Positions 27,115 to 35,954 of a stretch of DNA of 64,000 bases are shown piece by piece. The stretch lies in NCBI GenBank assembly GCA_963840095.1, contig CAWIXN010000005.1:558001-622000 (forward strand), read 5' to 3'. Within the stretch, counting starts at the first letter, position 1; each line of letters opens with the position of its first letter. The notes beneath the pieces were generated by a model. It was not told the origin of the DNA, ran no database searches, and worked only from the letters and a program-made list of their open reading frames with translations. The position numbers were made by a program, and so were the translations under genes. Source of the DNA: DATBGO01 sp963840095. Lineage in GTDB: Bacteria > Actinomycetota > Actinomycetes > Streptosporangiales > Streptosporangiaceae.

Positions 27115-27755
27115 GTACGCCCCAGCACCCGCAGCGCCGCGCGCAGCGCTACCGCCACATCGACGTCGGGGCCGTCCGTCGGCGCGGGCGAGCCATTCAG
27201 CAGCTCAGGCTCGACCGCCGCGATGGCCTGGTCCGCGTCGCGTGCCTGCCAGCCGAGGCTGATCAGGCCGGCTCGGACCTGATCCCGCCACATCGCTCCC
27301 CGCCCGGCTTGCGCAGGCGCGCCGGAGGCGTTACCGACCGCGGCCAGCTCGGCAGGGGAGCCCAGGCGGCCGGCCAGTTCGAGAACGATCCGCTGAGCGC
27401 CCTTCCGCCCTATTCCGGGCACCGTGGTCAGCGCGTTCAGATCCTCGGCCGCGATCGCCCGGCGCAGTCCGTCCGGGCTGAACACGGCCAGCATGGCGAG
27501 CGCCAGCCGCGGCCCCACGCCGCTGGCAGTCTGCAGCAGCTCGAAGGTGTTCCGCTCGTCGTCGTCGGCGAAGCCGTAGAGGGTCAGGGCGTCCTCCCTG
27601 ACGACCAGCGAGGTCGCCACCTTGGCGCGCTGGCCGGTCCGCAGGCCAGCCAGGGTGCCTGGCGTGCACTGGACCTCCAGCCCGACCCCGCCTACTTGGA
27701 TGACCGCGCCATCGGGCGCGACCGAGCAAACGACCCCATCCAGGTGCGCGATCAT
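27111..27755 (-). CDS. ruvA: Holliday junction DNA-binding protein RuvA
   Basis: Tetrameric junction-binding subunit, 214 residues. The N-terminal OB fold (MIAHLDGVVCSVAPDGAVIQ) is followed by two helix-hairpin-helix motifs (FELLQTASGVGPRLALAML and LTTVPGIGRKGAQRIVLEL). The C-terminal domain III binds RuvB. It lies between ruvC and ruvB in the standard order. Confidence 0.97.
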   Translation of the reverse strand: MIAHLDGVVCSVAPDGAVIQVGGVGLEVQCTPGTLAGLRTGQRAKVATSLVVREDALTLYGFADDDERNTFELLQTASGVGPRLALAMLAVFSPDGLRRAIAAEDLNALTTVPGIGRKGAQRIVLELAGRLGSPAELAAVGNASGAPAQAGRGAMWRDQVRAGLISLGWQARDADQAIAAVEPELLNGSPAPTDGPDVDVAVALRAALRVLGRT

Positions 27756-27758
27756 CTC

Positions 27759-28445
27759 CTACCCTCCAGTTGCTGCGCGCGGATCCGCTGTCGCTGCGCG
27801 CTGATCCGCTGTCGCTGCGCGCTGATCCGCTGTCGCTGCGCGCTGATCCGCTGTCGCTGCGCGCTGATCCGCTGTCGCTGCGCGCTCAGCCCGGACCCCT
27901 GTCGCCCTGGTCGCTGCCCGCTGAGCCCGGGCCGCAGCCACGGCCGCGGCGAGCCTGCGGTGCGCTCCGCCCCGCCACAGATGACAGATCGCCAGCGCGA
28001 GCGCGTCGGCCGAGTCGGCGGGACGGGGCGGGTCGGCCATCGCGAGCAGGCGCGTCACCATCTGGGTCACCTGTGCCTTGTCGGCTCGCCCGCTGCCGGT
28101 GACCGCCGCCTTGACCTCGCTGGGGGTGTGCAGGGCGACCGGCAGCCCGCGGCGGGCCGCGCAGACGATGGCGACCGCCCCGGCTTGCGCCGTACCCATC
28201 GCGGTCCGGACGTTGTGCTGGCTGAACACCCGCTCGACCGCGACCGCATCCGGCTGGTAAGCGGCCAGCCAGCGCTCGATCTGCTCCTCAAGGGCCAGCA
28301 GCCGCACGGCGATGTCAGCCCCAGCGTCAGTCCTGATCACGTCGGTCGCCACCAGCGTCAGCGTCTTGCCCGGCTCGCCGTCGATGACCCCGAGGCCGCA
28401 TCTGGTCAGGCCCGGATCGACGCCGAGCACTCGCATGCCGCTCAC
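27759..28445 (-). CDS. ruvC: Holliday junction endonuclease RuvC with repeat tail
   Basis: RNase H-fold resolvase, 228 residues. It starts with VLGVDPGLTRCGLGVID holding the first catalytic Asp. It continues with VAVERVFSQHNVRTAMGTAQ and ends its core with DSADALALAICHLWRG. The core closes near residue 172. The remaining 55 residues are Ala/Arg-rich and include five perfect seven-residue ATADQRA units. The tail is unlikely to be part of the nuclease. Confidence 0.96.
   Translation of the reverse strand: MSGMRVLGVDPGLTRCGLGVIDGEPGKTLTLVATDVIRTDAGADIAVRLLALEEQIERWLAAYQPDAVAVERVFSQHNVRTAMGTAQAGAVAIVCAARRGLPVALHTPSEVKAAVTGSGRADKAQVTQMVTRLLAMADPPRPADSADALALAICHLWRGGAHRRLAAAVAAARAQRAATRATGVRAERAATADQRAATADQRAATADQRAATADQRAATADPRAATGG
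27776..27885 (-). repeat. 21-bp tandem repeat in the ruvC 3' end
   Basis: Five copies of a 21-bp unit (GCGCTGATCCGCTGTCGCTG plus one base) encode ATADQRA. They keep the reading frame. Confidence 0.9.
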
Positions 28446-28595
28446 CCATCCAGATCGGTCCCGGGCTCCGTAACGAACTCTTGTTCGGCTAGGACACTAC
28501 CGGCTCAGCGCCCGCCGCGCCCGGACCTACCGGGCCTGAACGCCGTCCGGCGTGTCGGGACAGCCAGATCGGGACGGCCGATCAGAACGGGTCGA

Positions 28596-29903
28596 TCAGA
28601 AGTGGTCGATGAGGAACGGGGTCCCGGCGAACGCGCACTCCAGGGCGTCGTCGGTTTCCTGATCCCCGCCGGCGGCCAGCCCCGCGTTTCGGAGTGCCTG
28701 AAGGGGGGTTCCGGCGAATAGCGCGGCGAAGCCGCGGGCACCCAGCCAGACCGCCCGGTCCGCCGACCCGGGCGCGCGGCCATCCGTTTCCCAAGGCCTG
28801 AGGGTTCCTCGGCCGCCGCTCACCTCCAGCGCCCACAGGCCCGAGTTGGCTTCCAGGTCCGGGTCCGCAAGCCGGAGCACGGCGTCCACCTCGGCCGGCG
28901 AGGGGAAGCCGCGAGCTGAGATGGCCGCCGGAGCGTCGAGTATCCGCAGCATCCAGGGCGTCCGCTCGACCAGGTCCAGGTCGGCCTCACGGGTCAGCCA
29001 CGCCACCGGGTCGTGGGGCGACAGCCACGCCCGGACCCGGCCGGCGATGGAGGCATGGGACGCGACGACGGACCAGATCGCCCTGGTCGTCTGCGCCGAG
29101 GCGGCCACCGCGTGCCGGACACCGATCTCGGTGTCGCCGTGCCACTGGTAGGCCAGGAAGCCGTCGGCGGCCAGGTAACCGAACAGCTGCGGTTCGGCCA
29201 GCCAGCGCCGGACGTCCTGCACCGTCCTGGTCGCTGGCCCGCAGCTCCTGGCTGCCTGGTGCGCCGCGCCGATAACATCGATTACCTCGGCCGCGTCGTC
29301 GGGGCCGATCCGGCGCAGCGCAGGCGGCGGCTGCGCGCGGGCACCGTGCGGCCCTGGCGAGGCCTGCGCACCGGTGCCAGGCGGCCCCGGCGCACCATAG
29401 CCGGGCGGCTGGTCCGGCGGGGCCTGCACCAGCGCGTCGGGTGGCACCAGCGAGCCGAGCGACCTGGCCGGCAGCGCCGCGTGATACAGGCCGCCCGCCA
29501 GTTCCCAGCCCAGGGACCGGTAGATCGGTGTGGTCGCGGGGTAGAGCACCGAGACCGGGTAACCTCGCGCGGCGATCAGGCCGAGCAACTCGGTCATGAG
29601 CGCCTTCCCGACGCCCCGCCCGCGTGCTTCGGGCGCGACCTTGACACCTGACACGCCCGCCATCGGGACGCTGCGGCCGTGCCACCATTGCCGCATATCC
29701 AGGTACCTGGCCGCTGCGATCATCCGCTGGCCGTCGAAGACCCCGAGGTGCCGCCCGGCCGCGACGCTGTCCGCGGCCATCGCGAGCGTGCGGTGCCGGG
29801 CCGCGTCATCCATGGGCCCGAACGCCTGATGGCGCAGTTCGACCTCGGCCTCGAGATCGTCGTCGGCGGTCAGCTGGCGGATGAGGCGGCCGGGCCCGGT
29901 CAT
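28596..29903 (-). CDS. Eis-like GNAT N-acetyltransferase
   Basis: A 435-residue protein with the architecture of the Eis family. A first GNAT domain has the acetyl-CoA loop VKVAPEARGRGVGKALM. A second, degenerate GNAT-like domain carries a Pro/Gly/Ala-rich insert (about 185-225), and an SCP2-like C-terminal domain follows. It ends in Phe (FLIDHF), as expected because the terminal carboxylate is used in catalysis by studied Eis enzymes. Mycobacterial Eis acetylates aminoglycosides and other amines; the substrate here is unknown. The ATG at 29903 lies 22 bases after the yebC stop. Confidence 0.88.
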   Translation of the reverse strand: MTGPGRLIRQLTADDDLEAEVELRHQAFGPMDDAARHRTLAMAADSVAAGRHLGVFDGQRMIAAARYLDMRQWWHGRSVPMAGVSGVKVAPEARGRGVGKALMTELLGLIAARGYPVSVLYPATTPIYRSLGWELAGGLYHAALPARSLGSLVPPDALVQAPPDQPPGYGAPGPPGTGAQASPGPHGARAQPPPALRRIGPDDAAEVIDVIGAAHQAARSCGPATRTVQDVRRWLAEPQLFGYLAADGFLAYQWHGDTEIGVRHAVAASAQTTRAIWSVVASHASIAGRVRAWLSPHDPVAWLTREADLDLVERTPWMLRILDAPAAISARGFPSPAEVDAVLRLADPDLEANSGLWALEVSGGRGTLRPWETDGRAPGSADRAVWLGARGFAALFAGTPLQALRNAGLAAGGDQETDDALECAFAGTPFLIDHF

Positions 29904-29925
29904 GAGCGCTGTTTCGCCAGGTCCG

Positions 29926-30678
29926 TCACCCGATCTTCTCCATGATCTCGTCGGATACCGAGTAGTTCGCGTAGACATCCTGCACGTCGTCGGAGTCCTC
30001 GATGGCCTCGATCAGCCGGAACACCCGTTTCGCCTGTTCCTCGTCGAGCTCCACCTCGACCGTGGGCAGGAAGGGCGTCTCGGCGGAGTCATACTCGATA
30101 CCGGCCTCGTGCAGCGCCGTCCGCACCGCCGGCAGGTCGGTCGCCTCGCTGACCACCTCGAGAGACTCACCGATGTCGTTGACCTCCTCGGCCCCGGAGT
30201 CGAGCACCGCCGCGAGCACGTCGTCTTCGGTCGCGCCTGCTGCCTTGCCGACCAGCACCACGCCCTTGCGGTGGAACAGGTACGAGACCGACCCCGGGTC
30301 AGCCATGGACCCGCCGTTCCTTGAGAATGCCGTCCGCACATCCGACGCGGCCCGGTTCCGGTTGTCGGTCAGGCACTCCACGAGGACGGCCACGCCGCCG
30401 GGGGCATAGCCCTCGTAGGTGACCTGCTCGTAGGAGGCGCCGCCGGCCTCCAGGCCAGCGCCCCGGCGTACCGCCCGGTCGATGTTGTCGTTCGGCACGG
30501 AGTTCTTCTTGGCCTTCTGCACCGCGTCGTAGAGCGTCGGGTTGCCCGCCGGGTCGCCGCCGCCGGTCCGCGCCGCCACCTCGACGTTCTTGATGAGCTT
30601 GGCGAACAGCTTGCCGCGGCGGGCGTCGATGACGGCCTTCTTGTGCTTAGTGGTCGCCCACTTGGAGTGGCCGCTCAT
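29926..30678 (-). CDS. YebC/PmpR-family protein
   Basis: YebC/TACO1 family, 250 residues, beginning MSGHSKWATTKHKKAVIDARRGK. It contains the family stretches NVEVAARTGGGDPAGNPTL and YEGYAPGGVAVLVECLTDNR. Members have been described both as transcriptional regulators and as factors relieving ribosome stalling. The start overlaps pdxT by four bases, and the pdxST-yebC-ruv order is typical of actinobacteria. Confidence 0.96.
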   Translation of the reverse strand: MSGHSKWATTKHKKAVIDARRGKLFAKLIKNVEVAARTGGGDPAGNPTLYDAVQKAKKNSVPNDNIDRAVRRGAGLEAGGASYEQVTYEGYAPGGVAVLVECLTDNRNRAASDVRTAFSRNGGSMADPGSVSYLFHRKGVVLVGKAAGATEDDVLAAVLDSGAEEVNDIGESLEVVSEATDLPAVRTALHEAGIEYDSAETPFLPTVEVELDEEQAKRVFRLIEAIEDSDDVQDVYANYSVSDEIMEKIG

Positions 30679-31265
30679 GACCGTTCCCTCACCATGTCGA
30701 CAAAGAGCCTGTGGATACGCCAGTCCGGCGTGAGCTCGGGATGAAATGCCGTCGCCAGCGCAGGTCCCTGGCGGACCGCGACGATCTTACCCGTGCGCGG
30801 CTCGGTCGCGAGAACCTCGACATCGCGGCCGGCTTCCTCCACCCAGGGCGCCCTGATGAAGACGGCATGGTAATCCGGGCCGCCGAGGCCCTGCAGGGTG
30901 ATATCGCTCTCGAAGGAGTCGGTCTGCCTGCCGAATGCGTTCCTGCGGACCGTCATCTCGATCGCGCCGAGGGTCTCCTGGCCGCTGGCCGTCTCGACCA
31001 GGCGGGTAGCCATCAGGATCATGCCAGCGCAGGACCCGAACGCGGGCAGGCCTGAGCTGATCCGCTTGCGCAGCGGCTCGGCCAGGTCGAAGATGACCGC
31101 CAGTTTCCACATCGTGGTGGACTCACCGCCCGGGATAATCAGGCCGTCGACCGCGTCAAGCTCGTCGGGCCTGCGGACCGGCACGCCGCGCGCGCCGATC
31201 TCGCCGAGCGCCCGCAGGTGCTCGGCCACGTCACCTTGCAGCGCCAGGACGCCGATCGCCGGCAT
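30675..31265 (-). CDS. pdxT: Pyridoxal 5'-phosphate synthase glutaminase subunit
   Basis: Class I glutaminase that feeds ammonia to PdxS. The 196-residue product starts PAIGVLALQGDVAEHL. The nucleophile Cys is in FGSCAGMIL and the His/Glu pair in AFHPELT, with GLIIPGGESTTMWKL forming the oxyanion region. The longer open frame upstream only reads through pdxS out of frame. It is 11 bases after the pdxS stop. Confidence 0.97.
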   Translation of the reverse strand: MPAIGVLALQGDVAEHLRALGEIGARGVPVRRPDELDAVDGLIIPGGESTTMWKLAVIFDLAEPLRKRISSGLPAFGSCAGMILMATRLVETASGQETLGAIEMTVRRNAFGRQTDSFESDITLQGLGGPDYHAVFIRAPWVEEAGRDVEVLATEPRTGKIVAVRQGPALATAFHPELTPDWRIHRLFVDMVRERS

Positions 31266-31276
31266 TACTCGCCCGG

Positions 31277-32287
31277 TCACCAGCCGCGGCTGGCGTAGTG
31301 CTGCTCGGCCGGGAGCGTGTCCAGGTTGATCCCGACCATGGCCTCGCCGAGGCCCCTGGACACCTTGGCGACGACGTCGGGATCGTCGTGGAAGGTGGTG
31401 GCCTTGACGATCGCGGCGGCGCGGGCGGCCGGGTCGCCCGACTTGAAGATCCCCGACCCGACGAACACCCCGTCCGCGCCGAGCTGCATCATCATCGCCG
31501 CATCGGCGGGCGTCGCGATGCCGCCCGCGGTGAACAGCACGACCGGCAGCTTCCCGGTCCTGGCTACCTCCGCCACCAGCTCGTAGGGCGCCTGCAGATC
31601 CTTGGCCGCGCTGTACAGCTCTTCCGCTTGCAACGTGGCGAGCCGCCTGATCTCGGACCTGATCCCGCGCATATGCCTGGTCGCCTCGACCACGTTGCCG
31701 GTGCCCGCCTCGCCCTTCGACCTGATCATCGCGGCGCCCTCGGCGATCCTCCTGAGCGCCTCGCCCAGGTTCGTGGCGCCGCACACGAACGGCACCGTGA
31801 AGTCCCACTTGTCGACGTGATGCGCCTCGTCAGCCGGGGTCAGCACCTCGGACTCGTCGATGTAGTCAACCCCGATCGCCTGCAGCACCTGCGCCTCGGC
31901 GAAATGCCCGATCCGGCACTTGGCCATTACCGGGATGGACACCGCGGCAATGATCCCGTCGATCATGTCCGGATCGCTCATCCGGGCCACGCCGCCCTGG
32001 GCGCGGATGTCGGCGGGCACCCGCTCCAGCGCCATCACCGCTACCGCGCCTGCATCCTCGGCGATCTTGGCTTGCTCCGGCGTGACGACGTCCATGATCA
32101 CGCCGCCCTTGAGCATGTCCGCCATGCCGCGCTTGACGCGCTGCGTCCCGGTCTGGGCCGGGACGCTGCCGTGGGCGGTGCCGGACGGCGCGGCAGCTGC
32201 CCGCTCGGCCGCGGGCGAGCCTGAATAATCAGCAGAAACCGTAGAACGTGCCGAACCGGCCGATTGATCGGAACTGGGGAAAGGCAT
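31277..32287 (-). CDS. pdxS: Pyridoxal 5'-phosphate synthase lyase subunit
   Basis: PLP synthase subunit that condenses ribose-5-phosphate, glyceraldehyde-3-phosphate and ammonia. The 336-residue product has the TIM-barrel core VKRGMADMLKGGVIMDVVTP, the substrate region AVMALERVPADIR and the Lys-bearing PVMAKCRIGHFAEAQ. The N-terminal 48 residues are Ser/Ala-rich and longer than usual. The ATG at 32287 has a GAGG site upstream, but a downstream start cannot be excluded. Confidence 0.97.
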   Translation of the reverse strand: MPFPSSDQSAGSARSTVSADYSGSPAAERAAAAPSGTAHGSVPAQTGTQRVKRGMADMLKGGVIMDVVTPEQAKIAEDAGAVAVMALERVPADIRAQGGVARMSDPDMIDGIIAAVSIPVMAKCRIGHFAEAQVLQAIGVDYIDESEVLTPADEAHHVDKWDFTVPFVCGATNLGEALRRIAEGAAMIRSKGEAGTGNVVEATRHMRGIRSEIRRLATLQAEELYSAAKDLQAPYELVAEVARTGKLPVVLFTAGGIATPADAAMMMQLGADGVFVGSGIFKSGDPAARAAAIVKATTFHDDPDVVAKVSRGLGEAMVGINLDTLPAEQHYASRGW

Positions 32288-32448
32288 CAGCAACCTCACT
32301 AGATCGCAATTGCGGTAGTTCTGTCCATGGTAGGCGCTGGGCCTGCCAGCTAGCAGGTTCGGCCAGGCCAGCTGCCCACACCGGGCCGGGGCCGCAGGCC
32401 AGGCCGGGCGGGGCCCGCGGGCGGGCCGCCGTGGGCCAGCCAGCGCGC

Positions 32449-33006
32449 TCAGCCGGTCAGGCGCGGCATGTCGGCGCCCTCGCCACCCGGTCCGGGCGCG
32501 ACCAGCGAGTCGTCGATCTCGAAGAACTCCGGCAGCGCCGCGCCGCCGGCGAGATGGAAAATCCGCACCAGCCAGCGGCGGCGGGCGGCCCGGGTGGCCG
32601 ACACCGCGTCGTTGTAGAACTTCCTGGCCAGGAATACCTGATGCGCGGCGCCCTCCAGCTCGGTCAGCAGCTCGGCGGCGTCTTCCTGGCCGGTGAGCGT
32701 GGCCAGGAACCCAGGTTGGCCGAGGGCGGCCCGCAGCGCCCGGGTCAGGTCGCTCTCCGGCAGCTCTCGCGCCTCGCTGGCCGATCTCGCGTCGTGGGCG
32801 GCCCCGGCCAGCAGCAGGCTGGTGGCCGGGTCGAGCAGACCGGAGGAGGCGAACTCCATGGCCACCGAGCTGCGCCGCACCAGCGCCGCGTCGAGCGCCG
32901 CGCGGGCCGTCTCCAGCCGCGCGTGCAGCCGGTCGAGCCGGCCCGCGCGCCAGGACACGTACACGCCGAGCACGGCCACGACGGCGATCACGATGATCGT
33001 GGTCAC
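32449..33006 (-). CDS. LemA-like membrane-anchored protein
   Basis: A 185-residue protein with an N-terminal transmembrane helix (TTIIVIAVVAVLGVYVSW) and a long helical body. Near the C-terminus it has ARKFYNDAVSATRAARRRW, which resembles the LemA-family signature with its FYNDAV core. Function is unknown. It overlaps pimA by four bases and is found at the same place, between pimA and pdxS, in other actinobacteria. Confidence 0.75.
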   Translation of the reverse strand: MTTIIVIAVVAVLGVYVSWRAGRLDRLHARLETARAALDAALVRRSSVAMEFASSGLLDPATSLLLAGAAHDARSASEARELPESDLTRALRAALGQPGFLATLTGQEDAAELLTELEGAAHQVFLARKFYNDAVSATRAARRRWLVRIFHLAGGAALPEFFEIDDSLVAPGPGGEGADMPRLTG

Positions 33007-34130
33007 CTGGCCACCGCCACCCGACCAAGACCAGGCACCACTGCCTCGTAGACGGCCAGGACGTCCCGCGCGACCACCGGCCAGTCGTAGGCCCGCACCG
33101 CGGCCGCCGCGGCCGCCGACAGGCTGGCCCGGCGCTCCGGCTCATCGAGCAGCCGACCCGCCGCCTCGGCGAGCCCGGCCGCGCTGCCGGTCTCGAACAG
33201 CTCGCCCGCCTCGCCGTCCCGCAGCACCCGCCGGAACGCCTCCAGATCGCTCGCGACGATCGGCGCGCTGGCCGCCATCGCCTCGGCCAGCACGTATCCG
33301 AAGCTCTCGCCGCCGGTGTTGGGCGCGCAGAACACGTCGACCGAGTGGTACACCCGGATCTTGTCTTCCTCGCTGACCTGGCCGAGCAGCACGACCCGCG
33401 GCATCAGCCCGGCGGGCAGCTTCTCCAGCGCGTCCTCGGCATCTCCCGGACCCGCGATGAGCAGCCGTACCCCGGGGCGCTGCGTGCCGAGGATCTCGAA
33501 GGCGCGGAGCATCACGGCGAGGCCCTTGCGCGGCTCGTCGATCCGGCCGACGAAGCCGAGGGCGCCCCCGGGCCCGGGCCAGCCGGGCAGCGGGTCAGCC
33601 TTCTCGAATTTGCGGACGGCGATGCCGTTGGGTATCAGCACCGCGTCACCGCCGAGGTGCTCGACCAGGGTGGTCCGGGCCGCCTCGGAGACGGCGATCC
33701 GGCCGCTGATCTTTTCCAGCGCGGACTGCAGGATCGGCCCAGCCGCGTGCAGGATCCTGGACCGCGGGTTCGCGGTGTGGAAGGTCGCCACGATCGGGCC
33801 GTCGGCCACCCAGCAGGCCAGCAATGAAAGGCTCGGCGCGGTCGGCTCGTGCACGTGCAGGACGTCGAACCTGCCGTCCCTGACCCATCTGCGGACCCGG
33901 CTGGCGGACAGGAACCCGAAGGCGAGCCTGGCCACCGCGCCGTTGTAGGGAACGGGGACGGCCCGCCCGGCCGGGACGACGTAGTCGGGCAGCGGCGTGT
34001 CGTCATCGGCCGGCGAGATGACCGACACCTCGTGGCCCAGCTCGATCAGGGCCTCGGCCAGTCCCCTGATGTGCTCCTGGACCCCCCCGGGGACGGCCCA
34101 GGTGTAGGGGCAGACCAGGCCGATCTTCAT
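33003..34130 (-). CDS. pimA: Phosphatidyl-myo-inositol mannosyltransferase
   Basis: GT4-family GDP-mannose-dependent enzyme that adds the first mannose to phosphatidylinositol on the cytoplasmic face of the membrane. The 375-residue product starts MKIGLVCPYTWAVPGGVQEH. It contains the nucleotide-sugar region ALGFVGRIDEPRKGL and the E-x7-E motif in GGESFGYVLAEAMA. The start codon overlaps the acyltransferase stop (ATGA). With pgsA and the acyltransferase it forms the PIM-lipid operon. Confidence 0.94.
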   Translation of the reverse strand: MKIGLVCPYTWAVPGGVQEHIRGLAEALIELGHEVSVISPADDDTPLPDYVVPAGRAVPVPYNGAVARLAFGFLSASRVRRWVRDGRFDVLHVHEPTAPSLSLLACWVADGPIVATFHTANPRSRILHAAGPILQSALEKISGRIAVSEAARTTLVEHLGGDAVLIPNGIAVRKFEKADPLPGWPGPGGALGFVGRIDEPRKGLAVMLRAFEILGTQRPGVRLLIAGPGDAEDALEKLPAGLMPRVVLLGQVSEEDKIRVYHSVDVFCAPNTGGESFGYVLAEAMAASAPIVASDLEAFRRVLRDGEAGELFETGSAAGLAEAAGRLLDEPERRASLSAAAAAAVRAYDWPVVARDVLAVYEAVVPGLGRVAVAR

Positions 34131-35140
34131 GGCCCGTCCGCCATCGCGGCCGGGCCGTCGGCTACGGCCGGACCGTCGGCTACGGCCGGACCGTCGGCCG
34201 CAGCCGCCACGGCCGCTTCCGCCGCAGCTAGCCGGGCCGGGTCGAGGTCGGCGACGAAGACCCGCTGCAGCATGTGCCAGTCCGCCGGGTGCTCCCGGAT
34301 ACCGGCCTCGAACGCCCGGGCGACCTGCTGAGTCATGGCCGCCACTTTCTGCTTCCTGTCTCCTTGGGCTGGGACCTTGACCTCTTCGTAGATGTGCACG
34401 CCCCACTGCTGCTCGCCCTCGAACCACAGCGCGGCCGGCATCAGCGCGGCACCGGTCTGGAGGGCTAGCGCCGCGGGGCCGGCCATCATCCGGGCCTTCT
34501 CTCCGAAGAATTCCACCTCAATGCCGGTGCCCGTGACGTCACGGTCACAGGGTAGGCAGACGATCCGGCCTGCGCGCAGGCGCTGCGCCAGTATCCCGAA
34601 CCTGCTCGCCCCGCCGCTGGCCGGTAGGACCTCCATGCCGAGGCCCTCACGGAAGGCCACGAACCGCTCGTAGACCGACTCGGGCTTGATACGTTCGGCG
34701 ACCGTTGTGAAGGAGCCTGCCCCGCGGTTGATGATCCATGCGCCGGCCTGATCCCAGTTTCCCATGTGTGGCAGCGCGAACACCACCCCGCGCCCTGCGG
34801 CCAGGCACTCGAAAGCATCGGCGATATGACCGGTATCGCGCATCTCGCTGATCAGTCGTTCCACCGGGATGACCGGCAGCCTGAACACCTCGAACCAGTA
34901 ACGCCCGTACGAGCGCATCGCGTCCCTGGACAGCGCGCGCAGGTCGGCGCCGTCCCCATCGGGGCCGAGGATCCGGCGCAGGTTAGCCTCGAGGATCTGG
35001 ACCCGCGGCCCCTGGCGCCGCCAGGCGATGTCGGCGCCGAACCTGAAGGCCGCCCGCGCCCACGGCTCGGGCACCCGGCAGACCAGTGACCACCCGAGGC
35101 CGTAGCCGGCGTCAGTGATCCTGTCCCGCAGTCCGGGCAT
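34127..35140 (-). CDS. Phosphatidylinositol mannoside acyltransferase
   Basis: LpxL/HtrB-fold acyltransferase (PatA-like) that acylates phosphatidylinositol monomannoside. The 337-residue product contains the catalytic H-x4-D motif HMGNWD (His125, Asp130), followed by AERIKPESVYERFVAFR and CDRDVTGTGIEVEFFG. The C-terminus has a repeated ADGPAV unit. The ATG overlaps the pgsA stop (TGATG), so translation is coupled through the three lipid genes. Confidence 0.93.
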   Translation of the reverse strand: MPGLRDRITDAGYGLGWSLVCRVPEPWARAAFRFGADIAWRRQGPRVQILEANLRRILGPDGDGADLRALSRDAMRSYGRYWFEVFRLPVIPVERLISEMRDTGHIADAFECLAAGRGVVFALPHMGNWDQAGAWIINRGAGSFTTVAERIKPESVYERFVAFREGLGMEVLPASGGASRFGILAQRLRAGRIVCLPCDRDVTGTGIEVEFFGEKARMMAGPAALALQTGAALMPAALWFEGEQQWGVHIYEEVKVPAQGDRKQKVAAMTQQVARAFEAGIREHPADWHMLQRVFVADLDPARLAAAEAAVAAAADGPAVADGPAVADGPAAMADGP

Positions 35141-35781
35141 CAGCCGCCACCTCCTGGAGCGGTTCCCTGGCTGCCTGCGGAGGAGACGGCGGCGGCCTGG
35201 CGCACGGCGAGGACTCGCTGGCCGAATGTGAAGGCGCTCGCCACCGCTAGCACCCAGAGCCCCACTGGAAGCACATACGGTACGCCAAGTCCGGACAGGC
35301 CGGTGGCGACGAGGCCGATCAGCAGCCGCTCGCTCCGCTCGGCGATGCCCACGTCGCAACGCAGGCCCAGGCCTTCAGCGCGCGCCTTGGCGTACGACAC
35401 CAGGAGCCCGGCCACCAGGCAGAACAGCGACACCGCGGCCATCAGCCTGCTGTGGCCGCCGAGCACGAACCAGGCGGCCAGGCCGGCGAAGACCGCCGCG
35501 TCGGCCACCCGGTCCAGGGTGGAGTCAAGAAATGCCCCGAAAACGCCGGTTGTCCCCTTGATCCTGGCCAGCGTCCCGTCGAGCATGTCGGTGAAGACGA
35601 ACCCCGTGCAGACCATCGTGCCCGCGAACAGGTGCCCGGTAGGGAAGAGCGCGAGCGCTCCGGCGCTCATCCCGATGGTGCCGGTGATGGTGAGGGCATT
35701 GGGGGTGATCGGCGTCCGGGCAAGGGCAGTTCCCAGGGGGGTCAGGAGCCTGGTGATGACGGGACGCAGCGAGGTGAGCAT
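35140..35781 (-). CDS. pgsA: Phosphatidylinositol phosphate synthase
   Basis: CDP-alcohol phosphatidyltransferase, 213 residues, catalysing the committed step of phosphatidylinositol synthesis in actinobacteria. The full signature D-x2-DG-x2-AR-x8-G-x3-D-x3-D is present, starting at DMLDGTLARIKG and ending FLDSTLDR. Several transmembrane helices follow. Membership in the PIM operon supports inositol phosphate rather than glycerol phosphate as acceptor. Confidence 0.93.
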   Translation of the reverse strand: MLTSLRPVITRLLTPLGTALARTPITPNALTITGTIGMSAGALALFPTGHLFAGTMVCTGFVFTDMLDGTLARIKGTTGVFGAFLDSTLDRVADAAVFAGLAAWFVLGGHSRLMAAVSLFCLVAGLLVSYAKARAEGLGLRCDVGIAERSERLLIGLVATGLSGLGVPYVLPVGLWVLAVASAFTFGQRVLAVRQAAAVSSAGSQGTAPGGGG

Positions 35782-35954
35782 GGCCGTCTGATCTTACTGG
35801 CGCCCCGCGGCCAGGTTGGGTGCGCCCGCTATCGCAACGGCCGCGCGGAATCAGGACAGGATGGGTGATTCCTTCCTGGGACTTGTGATCGCATGCCGGC
35901 GGGTAAAGGCTGGTCGTGCAGCAGCCGAACGCAGAGCAACAGGAGGCGGTGCGG

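Noticed and set aside
30675..31808. Single 377-residue protein including PdxT
   Set aside because: The first 180 codons are pdxS read in the wrong frame. PdxT begins at 31265.
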